The notes under the pieces: model-generated
Database searches by the model: none
What the model saw: only the letters and a program-made list of their open reading frames with translations
Told to the model about the DNA's origin: nothing
Shown here: positions 54,145-64,000 of the stretch, piece after piece
How positions within the stretch are numbered: position 1 is the first letter of the stretch
How the letters are laid out: every line of letters starts with the position of its first letter
Made by a program: the position numbers and the translations under genes
Source: Burkholderia metallica
GTDB taxonomy: Bacteria; Pseudomonadota; Gammaproteobacteria; Burkholderiales; Burkholderiaceae
Direction: 5' to 3'
DNA length: 64,000 nucleotides
NCBI RefSeq assembly: GCF_902832845.1
Contig: NZ_CADFDB010000002.1
Coordinates: 62,001 to 126,000 of the forward strand

Positions 54145-55167
54145 ATGCGATTTGATTGGAGTGAGCTGTTCGATGAACTGAAGCGTGAAGGGCAGTTCGG
54201 CAGCGACGCGCAACTGGCCGACAGCCTGGGGCTTACGCGCGCGCAAATCTCGGCATGGCGCAACGGCAAGAGTGATCTCGGCATTCTGACCAAGATCAAG
54301 ATCCTGGATGCATTGGGCCACGACACGCTGCGCACGTCGCTGTCGAGCTTGCTCCCCGAGAAAAACCGGGAGGCCCAGGCGGCGCAGCATGCAAGGCTCC
54401 TCGCGCGCATCGACAGAGTCAGATCGGGTGCGGCCGTCGCATCAGTGGAGCCCGAGGACTCGACCCATTCTGCCGCGGCCATGAACGATCTGCTTACCGA
54501 ACTACCGCGGGACGAGCTCAAGCGCATCGAGCCGCATTTGTCGTGGGTTACGCTACCGCTCGGGCATGTCGTGTACGAATCAGGCGATCACCTGAGCCAT
54601 GTCTATCTGCCCACGACCGCGATCATTTCGATGCTGTATGTCATGGAAAACGGCTCTTCCGCGGAGATTGCCGTAGTCGGGCGCGACGGATTGCTGGGCG
54701 TCGCGTTGTTCATGGGCGGCGAAACAATGCCGAACCGGGCCATCGTCCAGAGCGCGGGCGAAGCCTTTCGCCTCAGCGGAAAGGTCGTCAAGGAAGAATT
54801 CGCGCGCGGTGGCGCGTTGCAGCGCCTCTTCCTACGCTACACGCAGGCGCTTATCACCCAGATGGCACAGACGGCCGTCTGCAACCGTCACCACTCCATC
54901 GCGCAACAATTCTGCCGGTGGCTGCTGCTGAGTCTCGACCGCCTGGATTCGCATAACGTAAGGATGACGCAGGAACTGATTGCCGACATGCTCGGCGTGC
55001 GCAGGGCCAGCGTAACTGAAACCGCGAAGCGGTTGCAGGAAGAGGGCATTATCCGGTATTCGCGCGGGCTGATCGAAGTCGTCGACCGCAATGCCCTCGA
55101 GCGGCGCGTGTGCGAATGCTACATGGTGGTCAAGAAGGAAAGCGACAGGCTGTTGTTGGCCAAGTAG
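54145..55167 (+). CDS. XRE-HTH / CRP-FNR fusion transcriptional regulator
   Basis: 340 residues. Residues about 15-50 form a Cro/CI-type helix-turn-helix (DAQLADSLGLTRAQISAWRNG). After a 60-residue linker, residues about 110-335 form a complete CRP-like protein: cyclic-nucleotide-binding-type barrel (PLGHVVYESGDHLSHVYLPT), dimer helix, and C-terminal HTH (MTQELIADMLGVRRASVTE). No N-terminal Cys cluster, so not an Fe-S FNR. I chose 54145 because the longer GTG frame from 54049 would translate through two operator palindromes. The CRP part is closely similar to the protein encoded at 58740. Confidence 0.85.
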   Translation: MRFDWSELFDELKREGQFGSDAQLADSLGLTRAQISAWRNGKSDLGILTKIKILDALGHDTLRTSLSSLLPEKNREAQAAQHARLLARIDRVRSGAAVASVEPEDSTHSAAAMNDLLTELPRDELKRIEPHLSWVTLPLGHVVYESGDHLSHVYLPTTAIISMLYVMENGSSAEIAVVGRDGLLGVALFMGGETMPNRAIVQSAGEAFRLSGKVVKEEFARGGALQRLFLRYTQALITQMAQTAVCNRHHSIAQQFCRWLLLSLDRLDSHNVRMTQELIADMLGVRRASVTETAKRLQEEGIIRYSRGLIEVVDRNALERRVCECYMVVKKESDRLLLAK

Positions 55168-55815
55168 ACAGGCTCGAGCCCGAATCGCCCTGCCATTGAC
55201 ATTGCATGGGCTCCACACGATTGGCCGGCAAGGTCCGCTCGTCGCTCTTCATGAGTCAATTTGCTTGCCCGCCTCCCTCCGCCCTCTCCCAATCGTCCGC
55301 GTGGACAGCGTGCCAGCAACGGCCTGCTGCGTTGCCGTGAGCCGGCCGAAGATCGCATCGCGCATCCGCCTTACGTCTGCATCGGTACAACGTCAATCGA
55401 CGCCGCGCGAATCGTGGTTGCGCACGCTCGCGTGCCGCGGCCTGTCGCCGCTGCTCGATTGCAGGTCCGGGACGATCCTCGAGAAGAACTCCGTGCGCGC
55501 CGTCGGCAATCTCGGCTTTTTCGAATTCTCGTCGGGTTGTGGCGCCATCGATTCGCGGCGCACCTGAAACGCCGTGGCATATGCGAGGCTGACTCGATGC
55601 GCGGCACCAGTTCGAGCACTGCGTCGGCCTGATCGCGCCAGCGGGTGGCGCGTCGATCTTGGCATCGGTTACCCATGCCAGGCGGCGGGACTGCCGGGCC
55701 CTGCATATCGGCGCAGCACGCGAATTGCCGACACCAATGCCCTGCGCAACCATACCAACCCGCTACGCAGCGAAGCGGCTTGTCACACCAGCATCAGCCG
55801 GCCCGCCAGAGGCGC
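55168..55815. other. Gene-poor stretch
   Basis: 648 bp. A minus-strand ORF ending at 55393 (about 51 codons from ATG 55548, starting MAPQPDENSKKPRLPTARTE) has protein-like composition but no ribosome binding site, so I do not call it. Nothing else is supported. Confidence 0.4.
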
Positions 55816-56034
55816 TCAATGTGCGGTGGCCTTGCTCGCTCGACGCTCCAGCATGAGAAGGACCGCGATGAGGCTGACGAGATGCGCGCGCTCCTCCGGA
55901 ACCAAGCCGTCGCGCTCCAGGATCGATTCCAGCCGCGCTTTCCAGGTGGCCAATGGAGCCGGCTCGCCGAGCGTGACGCGCGCGATGAGCCGCTCAAGAG
56001 AACACAGGTCTCTCTCGATTTCCGTGTTGCCCAT
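55816..56034 (-). CDS. Small hypothetical protein
   Basis: 72 residues, start MGNTEIERDLCSLERLIARV. GGAG lies 7 bases before the ATG, and the sequence is mostly amphipathic helix (LATWKARLESILERDGLVPE, HLVSLIAVLLMLERRASKA). No known motif. Good ribosome binding site and composition argue for a real gene of unknown role, perhaps a small membrane-associated or regulatory protein. Confidence 0.6.
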   Translation of the reverse strand: MGNTEIERDLCSLERLIARVTLGEPAPLATWKARLESILERDGLVPEERAHLVSLIAVLLMLERRASKATAH

Positions 56035-56550
56035 GGAAACACTCCGTTCGTCACCTGGATCGAAGAACAGCTTATGGCACCGGATCGCATCGCTCTACCC
56101 TCTACCGTACATTGGGCACGCATTTCTCCATACGCTTCAGATGCGCGCGGGTGGCTGGATGCAACAGTCGAATGCGGTGCCATGCCAGCCCCCGAACGGA
56201 GAGGACTCGCAGCAAAACGGTTCGACCGCCATGTCGCCGTCCATGCACGCCTGCCGTCGATGCGGCCATGGCTTATCTTGGGAGCGGCTTTCAATCGATT
56301 GTCGGTCGGAGCCGAAACACATGGTGTAACGGCAACCCTCTTCGCGCGACGGTACCCGAAGCGAACCCTCCGCAGAGCAGGCGAACGAGTCCTTCTACAA
56401 CAGGCGGCGCGCAATCGGATGAAAAGCAAGCGTTCGGCACCGAACAGACATGCGGCACGAATAACCGCATTGGTGAGAGGCGGGCCGGCTCTGTCAGCCA
56501 GACCGTCCGCCACACCTAGACTCCCTGCCGAATCCTCCAGGAGATCCCTG
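56035..56550. other. Gene-poor stretch
   Basis: 516 bp between the 72-residue gene and the exported protein gene. Short ORFs on both strands lack a ribosome binding site or convincing composition. Confidence 0.4.
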
Positions 56551-56982
56551 ATGAAAACACCTGCACCCTTATTAATGCTCGCGCTCATTCTCGGCCCCAC
56601 ATTAGCCGGAATCGCCCCAGCAGCGGCCGACGGCGACCTCCCCCCGATGCAGCATGCCGATCAGGTTACCTATTTGTCAGGCGGCATTGGACTTGATCAA
56701 TCGATCGCCATCAAGGGCGTCATGCGCGACTATGCGCTCGTGCTCACCTTCGTGCGCCGCACCCGAGGCGCGAACGAATATTTGTCCGACGTCCGGGTGA
56801 CCATCACGGATATGAAAGGAAATACGGTTCTGGAGACGCCGTCCGATGGCCCGTTCATGCTGGCCAATCTGAAAAACGGACGTTATGTAATCAACGCCAG
56901 CTACAACGGCCGATCCGAACGATACATCGTGGACATTTCGGCATCCCATCATGCGCGTCATACATTCATCTGGTTCACGTAG
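56551..56982 (+). CDS. Exported carboxypeptidase-regulatory-like protein
   Basis: 143 residues. A signal peptide (MKTPAPLLMLALILGPTLAG, cleavage near APAAA-DG) leads to a beta-sandwich (VRVTITDMKGNTVLETPSDG, LKNGRYVINASYNGR) typical of carboxypeptidase regulatory-like domains. The strong site CAGGAGA precedes the ATG. It is probably periplasmic; the family usually binds or scaffolds rather than catalyses. It precedes the PRC-barrel and CRP genes in a stress-type neighbourhood. Confidence 0.82.
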   Translation: MKTPAPLLMLALILGPTLAGIAPAAADGDLPPMQHADQVTYLSGGIGLDQSIAIKGVMRDYALVLTFVRRTRGANEYLSDVRVTITDMKGNTVLETPSDGPFMLANLKNGRYVINASYNGRSERYIVDISASHHARHTFIWFT

Positions 56983-57474
56983 GCATCGGAACCCGCTCGT
57001 CTTCACACAGGCGGCTGTCGGTAAAACGGCATCTTGAGCCGGTACGGCCACATTTATCCGCCCGGCACGGCGCCCCGTTGTAATCGCCGATGAAGCGGCA
57101 ATCCGCACTGCGAGTGCGCCACGGCAAACAATCCGCATCGTCGAATGCCTGCATCGTCGGCTTCACATCGCGTCCGCGTCACGCGCCCGCGCTTGAAACG
57201 CTTCGACCTTTCCATTCGAGTCGGTTCGACACCCAGACCTGAATTGATTGGCGCGCACTCCGTACGCTTACGTACCGCGTCGATCGTTCATTGCCGGTAC
57301 CGTGTAAAGCATGCCGGATATTCGTCACGACGCCGCGCCAGACTGCGAACCGCATGAATGAGCGGGATCGGCACGAATCGCCCTTCGTCCACGGGCGAGT
57401 GACTGGACGCCACCGCACGGCACGCGATTCCGCCGGATCATCGGCATGCCGCGCATCGATCTGAAGAGAACATC
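56983..57474. other. Gap before PRC-barrel gene, duplicated leader
   Basis: 492 bp without a gene. The last about 130 bases resemble the sequence in front of the second PRC-barrel gene (up to 61437), including CTGGAYRCCACCGCACGGC and the final GACATCATG-like start context. Confidence 0.5.
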
Positions 57475-58293
57475 ATGTTACGAAGCACCAAGGCATTGCA
57501 CGGAAGTGCGGTCCGCGCAAAGGACGGCGACATCGGACACGTCAACCAAGCCTACTTTGACAACGACTGGTGCATCCGTTACCTCGTCGTCAAGACGGAG
57601 GACTGGCTGCACGAGAGGCAGGTGCTCATCTCGCCCTACTGCATCAAGCATACCGACTCCCGGTCCAGCACGCTGCATGTCGACCTCACGCGCCAGCAAG
57701 TGGGAGACAGCCCGGATCTGGACACACACAACCCGGTATCCCGCCAACACGAGATCGAATACCTGAGCTACTACCATTATCCGCGCTACTGGGATGGCCC
57801 GAACCGGTGGGGCATGGATGCATGCCCTACGTCCCGTTCTGGCACCCTGTCGCGAGAACTCGAGGCCGGTAATCCGCTCCCTCCCCTCACAATGCCCGCC
57901 GATGTGCCGGCCGATGCGCCGACGGATACGCATCTGCACGGCACCAGCAGCGTCAGGGGCTATCGGCTCGAAGCCACGGCCGGACGCATCGGCCGCGTGT
58001 CTGACTTCGTCTACGACGATGAAGCCTGGGTGATCCGCTACCTCGCAATCAGTACGCGGAACTGGTGGTTGACCAACAAGGAATTCCTGATCGCGACGCA
58101 CTGGCTCGACCGGGTGAACTGGGCCACGGAAACGGTATCCACTGCACTCAACCGCGACTCGATTCGCCGGAGTCCCGAATACGACGATTCGCAGCCCGTC
58201 TACCGAAGCGACGAGATTGCGCTGCATCTGTTTTACGGCAAGCGTGGCTACTGGCTGAATGCCGAATCGTCCACTGCCCACGAGACGCTTTGA
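57475..58293 (+). CDS. PRC-barrel domain protein, copy 1
   Basis: 272 residues with two PRC-barrel-like units: 1-110 (VRAKDGDIGHVNQAYFDNDW, IRYLVVKTEDWL) and 150-250 (GYRLEATAGRIGRVSDFVYD, WVIRYLAISTRNWW). PRC barrels bind or scaffold proteins (ribosome maturation, photosynthetic reaction centre); stand-alone copies are often stress-linked in proteobacteria. No signal peptide. A close paralogue with a similar leader is at 61438. Role unknown. Confidence 0.85.
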   Translation: MLRSTKALHGSAVRAKDGDIGHVNQAYFDNDWCIRYLVVKTEDWLHERQVLISPYCIKHTDSRSSTLHVDLTRQQVGDSPDLDTHNPVSRQHEIEYLSYYHYPRYWDGPNRWGMDACPTSRSGTLSRELEAGNPLPPLTMPADVPADAPTDTHLHGTSSVRGYRLEATAGRIGRVSDFVYDDEAWVIRYLAISTRNWWLTNKEFLIATHWLDRVNWATETVSTALNRDSIRRSPEYDDSQPVYRSDEIALHLFYGKRGYWLNAESSTAHETL

Positions 58294-58739
58294 TGCCGCC
58301 AGCATGATCCCCTGCGGCACTCGGGCTCGTCCATGCCGAACGCTTTATCGGTTCGTATCGGAAAAGTTACGTGTCCGCGTTCATGCCCGTCATCTCGGCC
58401 GCGCAATTCATCGAACGGGTCAATCCGCGCCTGCCGTTGCATCACGCGTTTAAGGCCGGGAATTTTCCGTCAACCGCGCAGTGAAATATCGGTTCCATAT
58501 CGAGCGCGCGTGATTGCGCGCACCTTGATGAGACATGTGCCGACACTATAATTTTTGAAGGCAGATCCGTATTCGAACGGTCATTCCGAACTCATCGAAA
58601 AAAGGACGCATTGGCGCCGCCATCCCGTCCGGTCGTGGGATCGGTAAAGTATGATGGTTGTCTCGTCCCGCTGATTCCCGCTGCGCCCATATCGGCCGGA
58701 TTCTCCATCATCTGCCGGGCGCGAGCGCAGGAGCCACGC
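58294..58739. other. Gap before CRP gene
   Basis: 446 bp. A 33-codon plus-strand ORF at 58384 (starting MPVISAAQFIERVN) is protein-like but unsupported. TTGATGAGACATG near 58530 does not match an FNR box. Confidence 0.35.
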
Positions 58740-59459
58740 ATGCTGGACAACCCGCCCATTACCGAAAATCACCTGCTTGCCGCACTGCCGGAAAACGAAC
58801 GCGCTCACCTCGCCCCCCACCTGACCCTTGTCGACATGCCGTTGGGAAACGTGCTGTACGAGTCGGGCGGCCAGATGCATCACGTCTATTTTCCGACCAC
58901 GTCGATCGTGTCGCTGCTGTATGTGATGGAGGATGGCTCATCCGCTGAAATCGCGATCGTCGGCCATGAGGGCATGATCGGCGTGTCGCTGTTCATGGGC
59001 GGCGAAACGACGCCGAGCCGCGCCGTCGTGCAAAGCGCGGGGCAGGCCTACCGGCTCGACGCGCGTATCCTGAAAGAAGAATTCCGGCGCGGCAATGCGA
59101 TGCAGCGCCTGTTGTTGCGCTATACCCAGGCGCTCATCACGCAGATGGCCCAGACCGCGGTGTGCAACCGGCATCACTCGATCGACCAGCAACTTTGCCG
59201 CTGGCTGCTGCTCAGCCTCGACCGCCTGCCTTCGAACCAGCTGCGCATGACGCAGGAACTGATCGCCAACATGCTGGGCGTGCGCAGGTCGGGCGTGACC
59301 GAAGCGGCATTGAAGCTGCAGGACGCGGGCCTCATCCGCTACAACTACGGCCATATCGAGGTGCTGGATCGCCCTGGGCTCGAAAAGCGCGTGTGCGAAT
59401 GCTACAGCGTGGTCAAACGCGAATTCGATCGCCTGCTTCCCGATCTGAAGCGACTCTAG
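58740..59459 (+). CDS. CRP/FNR-family transcriptional regulator
   Basis: 239 residues from ATG 58740 with GCAGGAG upstream. The effector barrel holds PLGNVLYESGGQMHHVYFPT and GSSAEIAIVGHEGMIGVSLF; the C-terminal HTH is MTQELIANMLGVRRSGVTE. No Cys cluster for an Fe-S centre. It is a paralogue of the CRP half of the 54145 fusion protein, sharing long identical blocks (RYTQALITQMAQTAVCNRHH, VCECY), but lacks the XRE domain. Likely regulates stress or low-oxygen genes nearby; ligand unknown. Confidence 0.92.
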   Translation: MLDNPPITENHLLAALPENERAHLAPHLTLVDMPLGNVLYESGGQMHHVYFPTTSIVSLLYVMEDGSSAEIAIVGHEGMIGVSLFMGGETTPSRAVVQSAGQAYRLDARILKEEFRRGNAMQRLLLRYTQALITQMAQTAVCNRHHSIDQQLCRWLLLSLDRLPSNQLRMTQELIANMLGVRRSGVTEAALKLQDAGLIRYNYGHIEVLDRPGLEKRVCECYSVVKREFDRLLPDLKRL

Positions 59460-59496
59460 CCGCTACTGCGCCGCATCGTACCGGCCTTTCCCGCAC

Positions 59497-60201
<705 letters not shown>

Positions 60202-60690
60202 ATGACATCCGCTCTCCTCGCCGCCCCCCGAAAGATTGCCTACGCGTTCTCCCTGGCGGCGACAGTCGCCCTCGGCGCAGCCGTCTTCCCCCAACTCTCG
60301 AAGGCCGCCGGACCCGCACCGGATCGGTCACCGCCCCACGTCATGACCGTGGCCGCCCAAAAGTCGGTCGACGGACGCATCAACAGCCTGCACCAGCGAC
60401 TTGGCATCACACCCGGCCAGGAATCCCTGTGGCAGCCAGTCGCGCAGGTGATGCGGGACAACGCGAAAGCGATGGAAACGCTCAGGAAGATCCGTAGCGA
60501 TCATGCGAGCAGCATGAGCGCGATGGACGATCTCCACTCCTATGGCGATGTCGCCAACGTGCACGCCGATGGCGTCAAAAAGCTGACCACGGCATTTCAG
60601 CCGCTGTACGACAGCATGTCCAATACGCAAAAGCAGAACGCGGATGCGATTTTCCGTGGCAACGACCACCACCTGATCAAGAAACAATAG
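60202..60690 (+). CDS. Exported Spy/CpxP-like (LTxxQ) protein
   Basis: 162 residues. The signal peptide (KIAYAFSLAATVALGAAVFP, then QLSKAAG) is followed by helical sequence with LGITPGQESLWQPVAQVM, resembling the LTxxQ region of Spy/CpxP periplasmic chaperone-type proteins. Residues 70-150 are charged and helical. A CAGGA site precedes the ATG. Probably periplasmic, coping with envelope stress. Confidence 0.75.
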   Translation: MTSALLAAPRKIAYAFSLAATVALGAAVFPQLSKAAGPAPDRSPPHVMTVAAQKSVDGRINSLHQRLGITPGQESLWQPVAQVMRDNAKAMETLRKIRSDHASSMSAMDDLHSYGDVANVHADGVKKLTTAFQPLYDSMSNTQKQNADAIFRGNDHHLIKKQ

Positions 60691-60766
60691 TTCCGAACCG
60701 TCCGCCGATACCGGCTGTCGATGGCAGTCACTGACCAGTGGATTCCGGATCCGTACACAGGAGAAC

Positions 60767-61087
60767 ATGATGGACGTTTCTATCGGACATGCACGTCGAA
60801 CCACAATGGCGCCGAGATCGGGCATGCGACTCGTCGGCCTGATAGTCGCGATCGGCTGCCTTTTCGCCGCACCGCCGTTGCATGCGGAGAGAATGAATCA
60901 CGGTTTGGACCAGGGCAATCACGCGCGCATGACACATCAGGATGGTCGTCACTACGGCCATTACCGGAACGGTGGCCACGACGGTTATGACGGCGACGAG
61001 GAGTATGCGTATGGCGCGCCTCCGATGGTTTACGCGCCGGTACCGGCACCGGGCATCTCGCTGTTCATGCCGCTGCGGCTGCGCTGA
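60767..61087 (+). CDS. Small exported His/Gly/Tyr-rich protein
   Basis: 106 residues (ATGs at 60767 and 60770; ACAGGAG upstream). A signal peptide (GMRLVGLIVAIGCLFAAPPL, then HAE) precedes a mature part rich in His, Gly, Tyr and Asp (GRHYGHYRNGGHDGYDGDEE), then PVPAPGISLFMPLRLR. The His/Asp-rich stretch could bind metal. Function unknown; it follows the Spy-like gene by 76 bp. Confidence 0.65.
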   Translation: MMDVSIGHARRTTMAPRSGMRLVGLIVAIGCLFAAPPLHAERMNHGLDQGNHARMTHQDGRHYGHYRNGGHDGYDGDEEYAYGAPPMVYAPVPAPGISLFMPLRLR

Positions 61088-61437
61088 GACACGAACCGAA
61101 TCCGGCAGCCTCGGTCGCCCGGCAGCCCGTCGACGTGTTGATCCTAACTGCTTCGCGATCCTGACGACGAAGACCGAGAGAATGTTCCGCGACATATCGG
61201 GAAGGACGGCCCGCCGCCGGATGGATCACCCCCGTGCTCGAGCGGCTGCATGCTTTGTACGGTTTCGTACCGCATCGGCCATTCAGCGCGTGTAGCGTTT
61301 CAACCATGTCGGCCATCCGAGGGGATGCGATCGGCAGGAATTGCTCCGCATCGGCGGACGAACGGCTGGATACCACCGCACGGCGGCCAGGCCAGCCTGA
61401 TCACCGACGTGCCGGGCATCGCTCTGGCGAGGACATC
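61088..61437. other. Gap with duplicated leader of PRC-barrel gene
   Basis: 350 bp without a gene. Its last about 130 bases match the leader of copy 1 (CTGGATACCACCGCACGGC, GTGCCGGGCATCGCTCTGG), so the duplication covered promoter and gene. Confidence 0.5.
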
Positions 61438-62223
61438 ATGTTGCGAAGCATTCGAAGGTTGCACGGAGACACGGTTCGAGCGAAGGACGGCGATATCGGC
61501 CACGTCCACCAAGCCTACTTCGACGATGGCAACTGGTGCATCCGTTACCTCGTCGTCGAGACGGGCGACTGGCTGCACGACAGGCAAGTGCTGGTCTCGC
61601 CATATTCCGTCACGCATGCCGATCCCGAGACCCGCACGCTATACGTCAGCCTCACGCAACAGCAGGTGAGGGACAGTCCGAATGTGGACACGCACAAGCC
61701 GGTATCGCGCCAGCACGAGATCGAGTACCTGCGTTACTACAACTACCCGACCTACTGGGGCGGCCCGAACCTTTGGGGAATGGGCGCATACCCTGCTTTC
61801 GATCCCGCCGGGCCGTCGCAGGACGCCGACGCGGGCGATCCGCTTCTCCCGCACACCGCGCCGGCCGGCGCAGCGGCGGATACGCATCTGCGCAGCACCG
61901 GCGAGGTCGACGGATATCGGCTCGAAGCCAAGGACGGACATATCGGTCACGTGTCCGACTTCATTTACGACGATGAAGCCTGGGTGATCCGCTATCTGGC
62001 AATCGACACGTCGAGCTGGTGGTCGACCGGCAAGGAAGTGCTGATCGCGACTCACTGGCTCGACCAGGTGGACTGGCCCACGGAAACGGTATCGACCACG
62101 CTCACGCGCGCCGCGATCCGCCAGAGCCCGCCATACGACGACTCGCAGCTCGTTCATCGCAGCTACGAGATCGAGTTGCACGAGTTCTACGGCAAGCACG
62201 GCTATTGGCACGGAGACCGATAA
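61438..62223 (+). CDS. PRC-barrel domain protein, copy 2
   Basis: 261 residues, closely similar along its whole length to the protein encoded at 57475: VRAKDGDIGHVHQAYFDDGN, SRQHEIEYLRYYNYPTYWGG, then GYRLEAKDGHIGHVSDFIYD, WVIRYLAIDTSSWW. Two PRC-barrel units. The linker (about 115-145) differs most. Role unknown; duplication with its own leader suggests dosage or differential control. Confidence 0.85.
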   Translation: MLRSIRRLHGDTVRAKDGDIGHVHQAYFDDGNWCIRYLVVETGDWLHDRQVLVSPYSVTHADPETRTLYVSLTQQQVRDSPNVDTHKPVSRQHEIEYLRYYNYPTYWGGPNLWGMGAYPAFDPAGPSQDADAGDPLLPHTAPAGAAADTHLRSTGEVDGYRLEAKDGHIGHVSDFIYDDEAWVIRYLAIDTSSWWSTGKEVLIATHWLDQVDWPTETVSTTLTRAAIRQSPPYDDSQLVHRSYEIELHEFYGKHGYWHGDR

Positions 62224-62304
62224 CGCTGACCCGCGCAACGGGTAGCCAACGCAACTACCCTTCCATGCGGGATATCGCGTGACAGGACGCCAGGGAGCAG
62301 CTGC

Positions 62305-64000
62305 ATGACCTCAACCGATTTCCCGACAACCGAAGGTTCGGCACTCGATGCGCTCTGCATCAATACGCTGCGCTTCCTGTCAATCGATGCCGTGCAGAAA
62401 GCAGCGAGCGGACATCCAGGCTTGCCGCTCGGCGCCGCACCGATGGCCTATGCGCTATGGATGCGCCATCTCAAGCATCACCCCGCCAATCCGGCGTGGC
62501 TCGATCGCGATCGCTTCATCCTGTCGGCCGGACATGGTTCGATGCTGCTGTACAGCCTGCTTCACCTCACCGGTTACGACCTGCCGCTCGATCAGATCGT
62601 CCGCTTCCGGCAATCGGGCAGCCTCACGCCCGGCCATCCGGAGCGTGGCCTCACGCCGGGCGTCGAGACGACCACCGGCCCGCTCGGCCAGGGCCTCGCC
62701 AACGCCGTCGGCATGGCGATGGCGGAAACGCGGCTCGCCGCGTGCTACAACCGCCCCGGTTTCGAGATCGTGGATCACCACACCTATGCACTCGTCAGCG
62801 ACGGCGACCTGATGGAAGGCGTCGCGGCGGAGGCCGCATCGCTTGCCGGCCATCTCCGGCTCGGCAAGCTGATCTGCCTGTACGACGACAATCGCGTCAC
62901 GCTATCCGCCGGCACCGCGATCACCTTCACCGAAGATCGCGCGCAACGGTTCGACGCCTACGGCTGGCATACGGAAACGGTCGACGACGGCAACGACCTT
63001 GCCGCCATCGACGCAGCGCTGCTCGCCGCACGTGCCGAGCAGCGGCGTCCGTCGTTGATCCTCGTGCGCACACATCTCGGCTACGGCTCGCCCAACCGGC
63101 AAGACACCTACCAGGCTCACGGATCGCCGCTCGGCAATGCCGAGGTGCGCCTGACCAAGCACAACCTCGGCTGGCCGCCCGATCCCGCGTTTCATATCCC
63201 CGCACCGGCGCTCGCGCATTTTCGCCGGGCACTGGCGGAGGGGCAAATACGGGAAGCGCACTGGAACACCTTGTTCGCAGCCTATGCGCGCGTGTTTCCC
63301 GAGCTGGCGGAGATGCTGCTGAGCTCGGTGCGCGGCGCGCTGCCCGACAGTTGGGACCGCGATATCCCGGTCTTTCCGGCCGATCCGAAAGGCATGGCGA
63401 CGCGGGTCGCATCCGGCAAGGTGCTGAACGCCCTCGCCCCCCGCGTCCCGTCGCTCATCGGCGGCTCCGCCGATCTGAATCCCTCCACCTTCACCGCGCT
63501 GACCGGGCACGGCGATTTCGAGGCCGCCGGCATGAACGCGCTCGACCGGCAAGGTTCCGACGGCGGCGGCTGGAGCCGCAGCGGCCGCAATCTGCATTTC
63601 GGCGTGCGCGAGCATGCAATGGGCGCGATCCTGAACGGCCTGGCGGCCCACGGCGGCATCCTGCCGTTCGGTGCGACCTTCCTGATCTTTTCCGACTACA
63701 TGCGTCCACCGATCCGGCTCGCCGCATTGATGCGTCTGCAGGTGATCTACGTGTTCACGCACGACAGCCTCGCCGTCGGCGAGGACGGTGCGACGCATCA
63801 GCCGATTGAACAGCTTGCCGGCCTGCGCGCGGTCCCGGGCCTGCTGGTGATTCGACCGGCCGATGCCAACGAAACGGCCGTCGCGTGGCGCGTGGCGCTC
63901 GAAGCGCGAGAACGGCCGACCGCGCTGATCCTGACCCGCCAGGACGTGCCGACCATCGATCGCCTCCGGTTCGCGCCGGCAGAGGGCTTGCGGCGCGGCG
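62305..64000 (+). CDS. tkt: Transketolase, 5' part
   Basis: The first 565 residues are visible; the frame is open to the window's end, where about 100 residues are missing. ThDP-binding and catalytic elements are intact: [58 protein letters not shown] and the pyrimidine-domain [20 protein letters not shown]. It transfers two-carbon units between ketoses and aldoses in the pentose phosphate or Calvin pathway. The gene starts at ATG 62305 after CAGGGAG. Probably an extra copy to the housekeeping one. Confidence 0.94.
   Translation, partial: MTSTDFPTTEGSALDALCINTLRFLSIDAVQKAASGHPGLPLGAAPMAYALWMRHLKHHPANPAWLDRDRFILSAGHGSMLLYSLLHLTGYDLPLDQIVRFRQSGSLTPGHPERGLTPGVETTTGPLGQGLANAVGMAMAETRLAACYNRPGFEIVDHHTYALVSDGDLMEGVAAEAASLAGHLRLGKLICLYDDNRVTLSAGTAITFTEDRAQRFDAYGWHTETVDDGNDLAAIDAALLAARAEQRRPSLILVRTHLGYGSPNRQDTYQAHGSPLGNAEVRLTKHNLGWPPDPAFHIPAPALAHFRRALAEGQIREAHWNTLFAAYARVFPELAEMLLSSVRGALPDSWDRDIPVFPADPKGMATRVASGKVLNALAPRVPSLIGGSADLNPSTFTALTGHGDFEAAGMNALDRQGSDGGGWSRSGRNLHFGVREHAMGAILNGLAAHGGILPFGATFLIFSDYMRPPIRLAALMRLQVIYVFTHDSLAVGEDGATHQPIEQLAGLRAVPGLLVIRPADANETAVAWRVALEARERPTALILTRQDVPTIDRLRFAPAEGLRRG

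Noticed and set aside
55393-55548. 51-codon minus-strand ORF
   Set aside because: Protein-like composition but no ribosome binding site and no recognisable family.
58520-58560. Possible FNR box (TTGATGAGACATG) upstream of the CRP gene
   Set aside because: It lacks the ATCAA half required by TTGAT-N4-ATCAA.

Overview
The window reads as accessory, catabolism-rich sequence from a high-GC betaproteobacterium, most likely a Burkholderia of the cepacia group and probably a secondary replicon. Reasons: strongly GC-biased third codon positions, four 'VTLYG' general porins, many ACS-type MFS carriers, and LysR, IclR and AraC regulators each next to a catabolic operon. This assignment is inference from gene content. 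I see no rRNA, tRNA, CRISPR array, intact insertion sequence or phage.

Layout. 1-2650: the end of an EAL phosphodiesterase gene, then decaying DNA holding a mosaic signalling pseudogene, a 62-codon ORF and a biotin-carboxylase scrap. 2654-7876: a LysR gene divergent from an operon of three tandem RraA/HMG-aldolase-like genes, a class I aminotransferase and an alpha/beta hydrolase. 7992-19996: an IclR gene divergent from a long operon: a fourth RraA-like aldolase, D-2-hydroxyacid dehydrogenase, SMP-30 lactonase, four MFS carriers, a porin and two TIM-barrel amidohydrolases. 20165-23814: a porin and a membrane PQQ glucose-dehydrogenase-type enzyme. 24574-34412: a nine-gene operon (TPP enzyme, atypical SDR, Asp-box propeller, VOC protein, DUF1185 protein, hydrolase, flavin monooxygenase, NIPSNAP protein, aldehyde dehydrogenase) facing an IclR gene. 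34727-43723: two porins, cytochrome b561, then omega-aminotransferase, aldehyde dehydrogenase, APC permease and an EutR-like AraC regulator.

44182-52129 is a complete aldoxime-nitrile pathway: haem aldoxime dehydratase, Fe-type nitrile hydratase with its P47K/CobW activator, an amidase-signature amidase, an outer-membrane channel and an AraC regulator. Chemistry: aldoxime to nitrile to amide to acid. Active-site residues fall at the reference positions in the dehydratase and amidase. A duplicated 26-bp element points into both divergent arms.

52343-64000: an ftsH remnant, an XRE-CRP fusion regulator beside a 32-bp palindrome, a CRP paralogue, two PRC-barrel paralogues, small exported proteins, small ORFs, and the start of a transketolase gene running off the window.

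The strongest candidates for undescribed biology are the nine-gene operon at 24574-33651 and the RraA-aldolase/aminotransferase operon at 3759-7876. Several shared cis elements (operator arrays upstream of 8892, 24574, 40783, 42497, 46802/47355 and 54145) give directly testable regulons.
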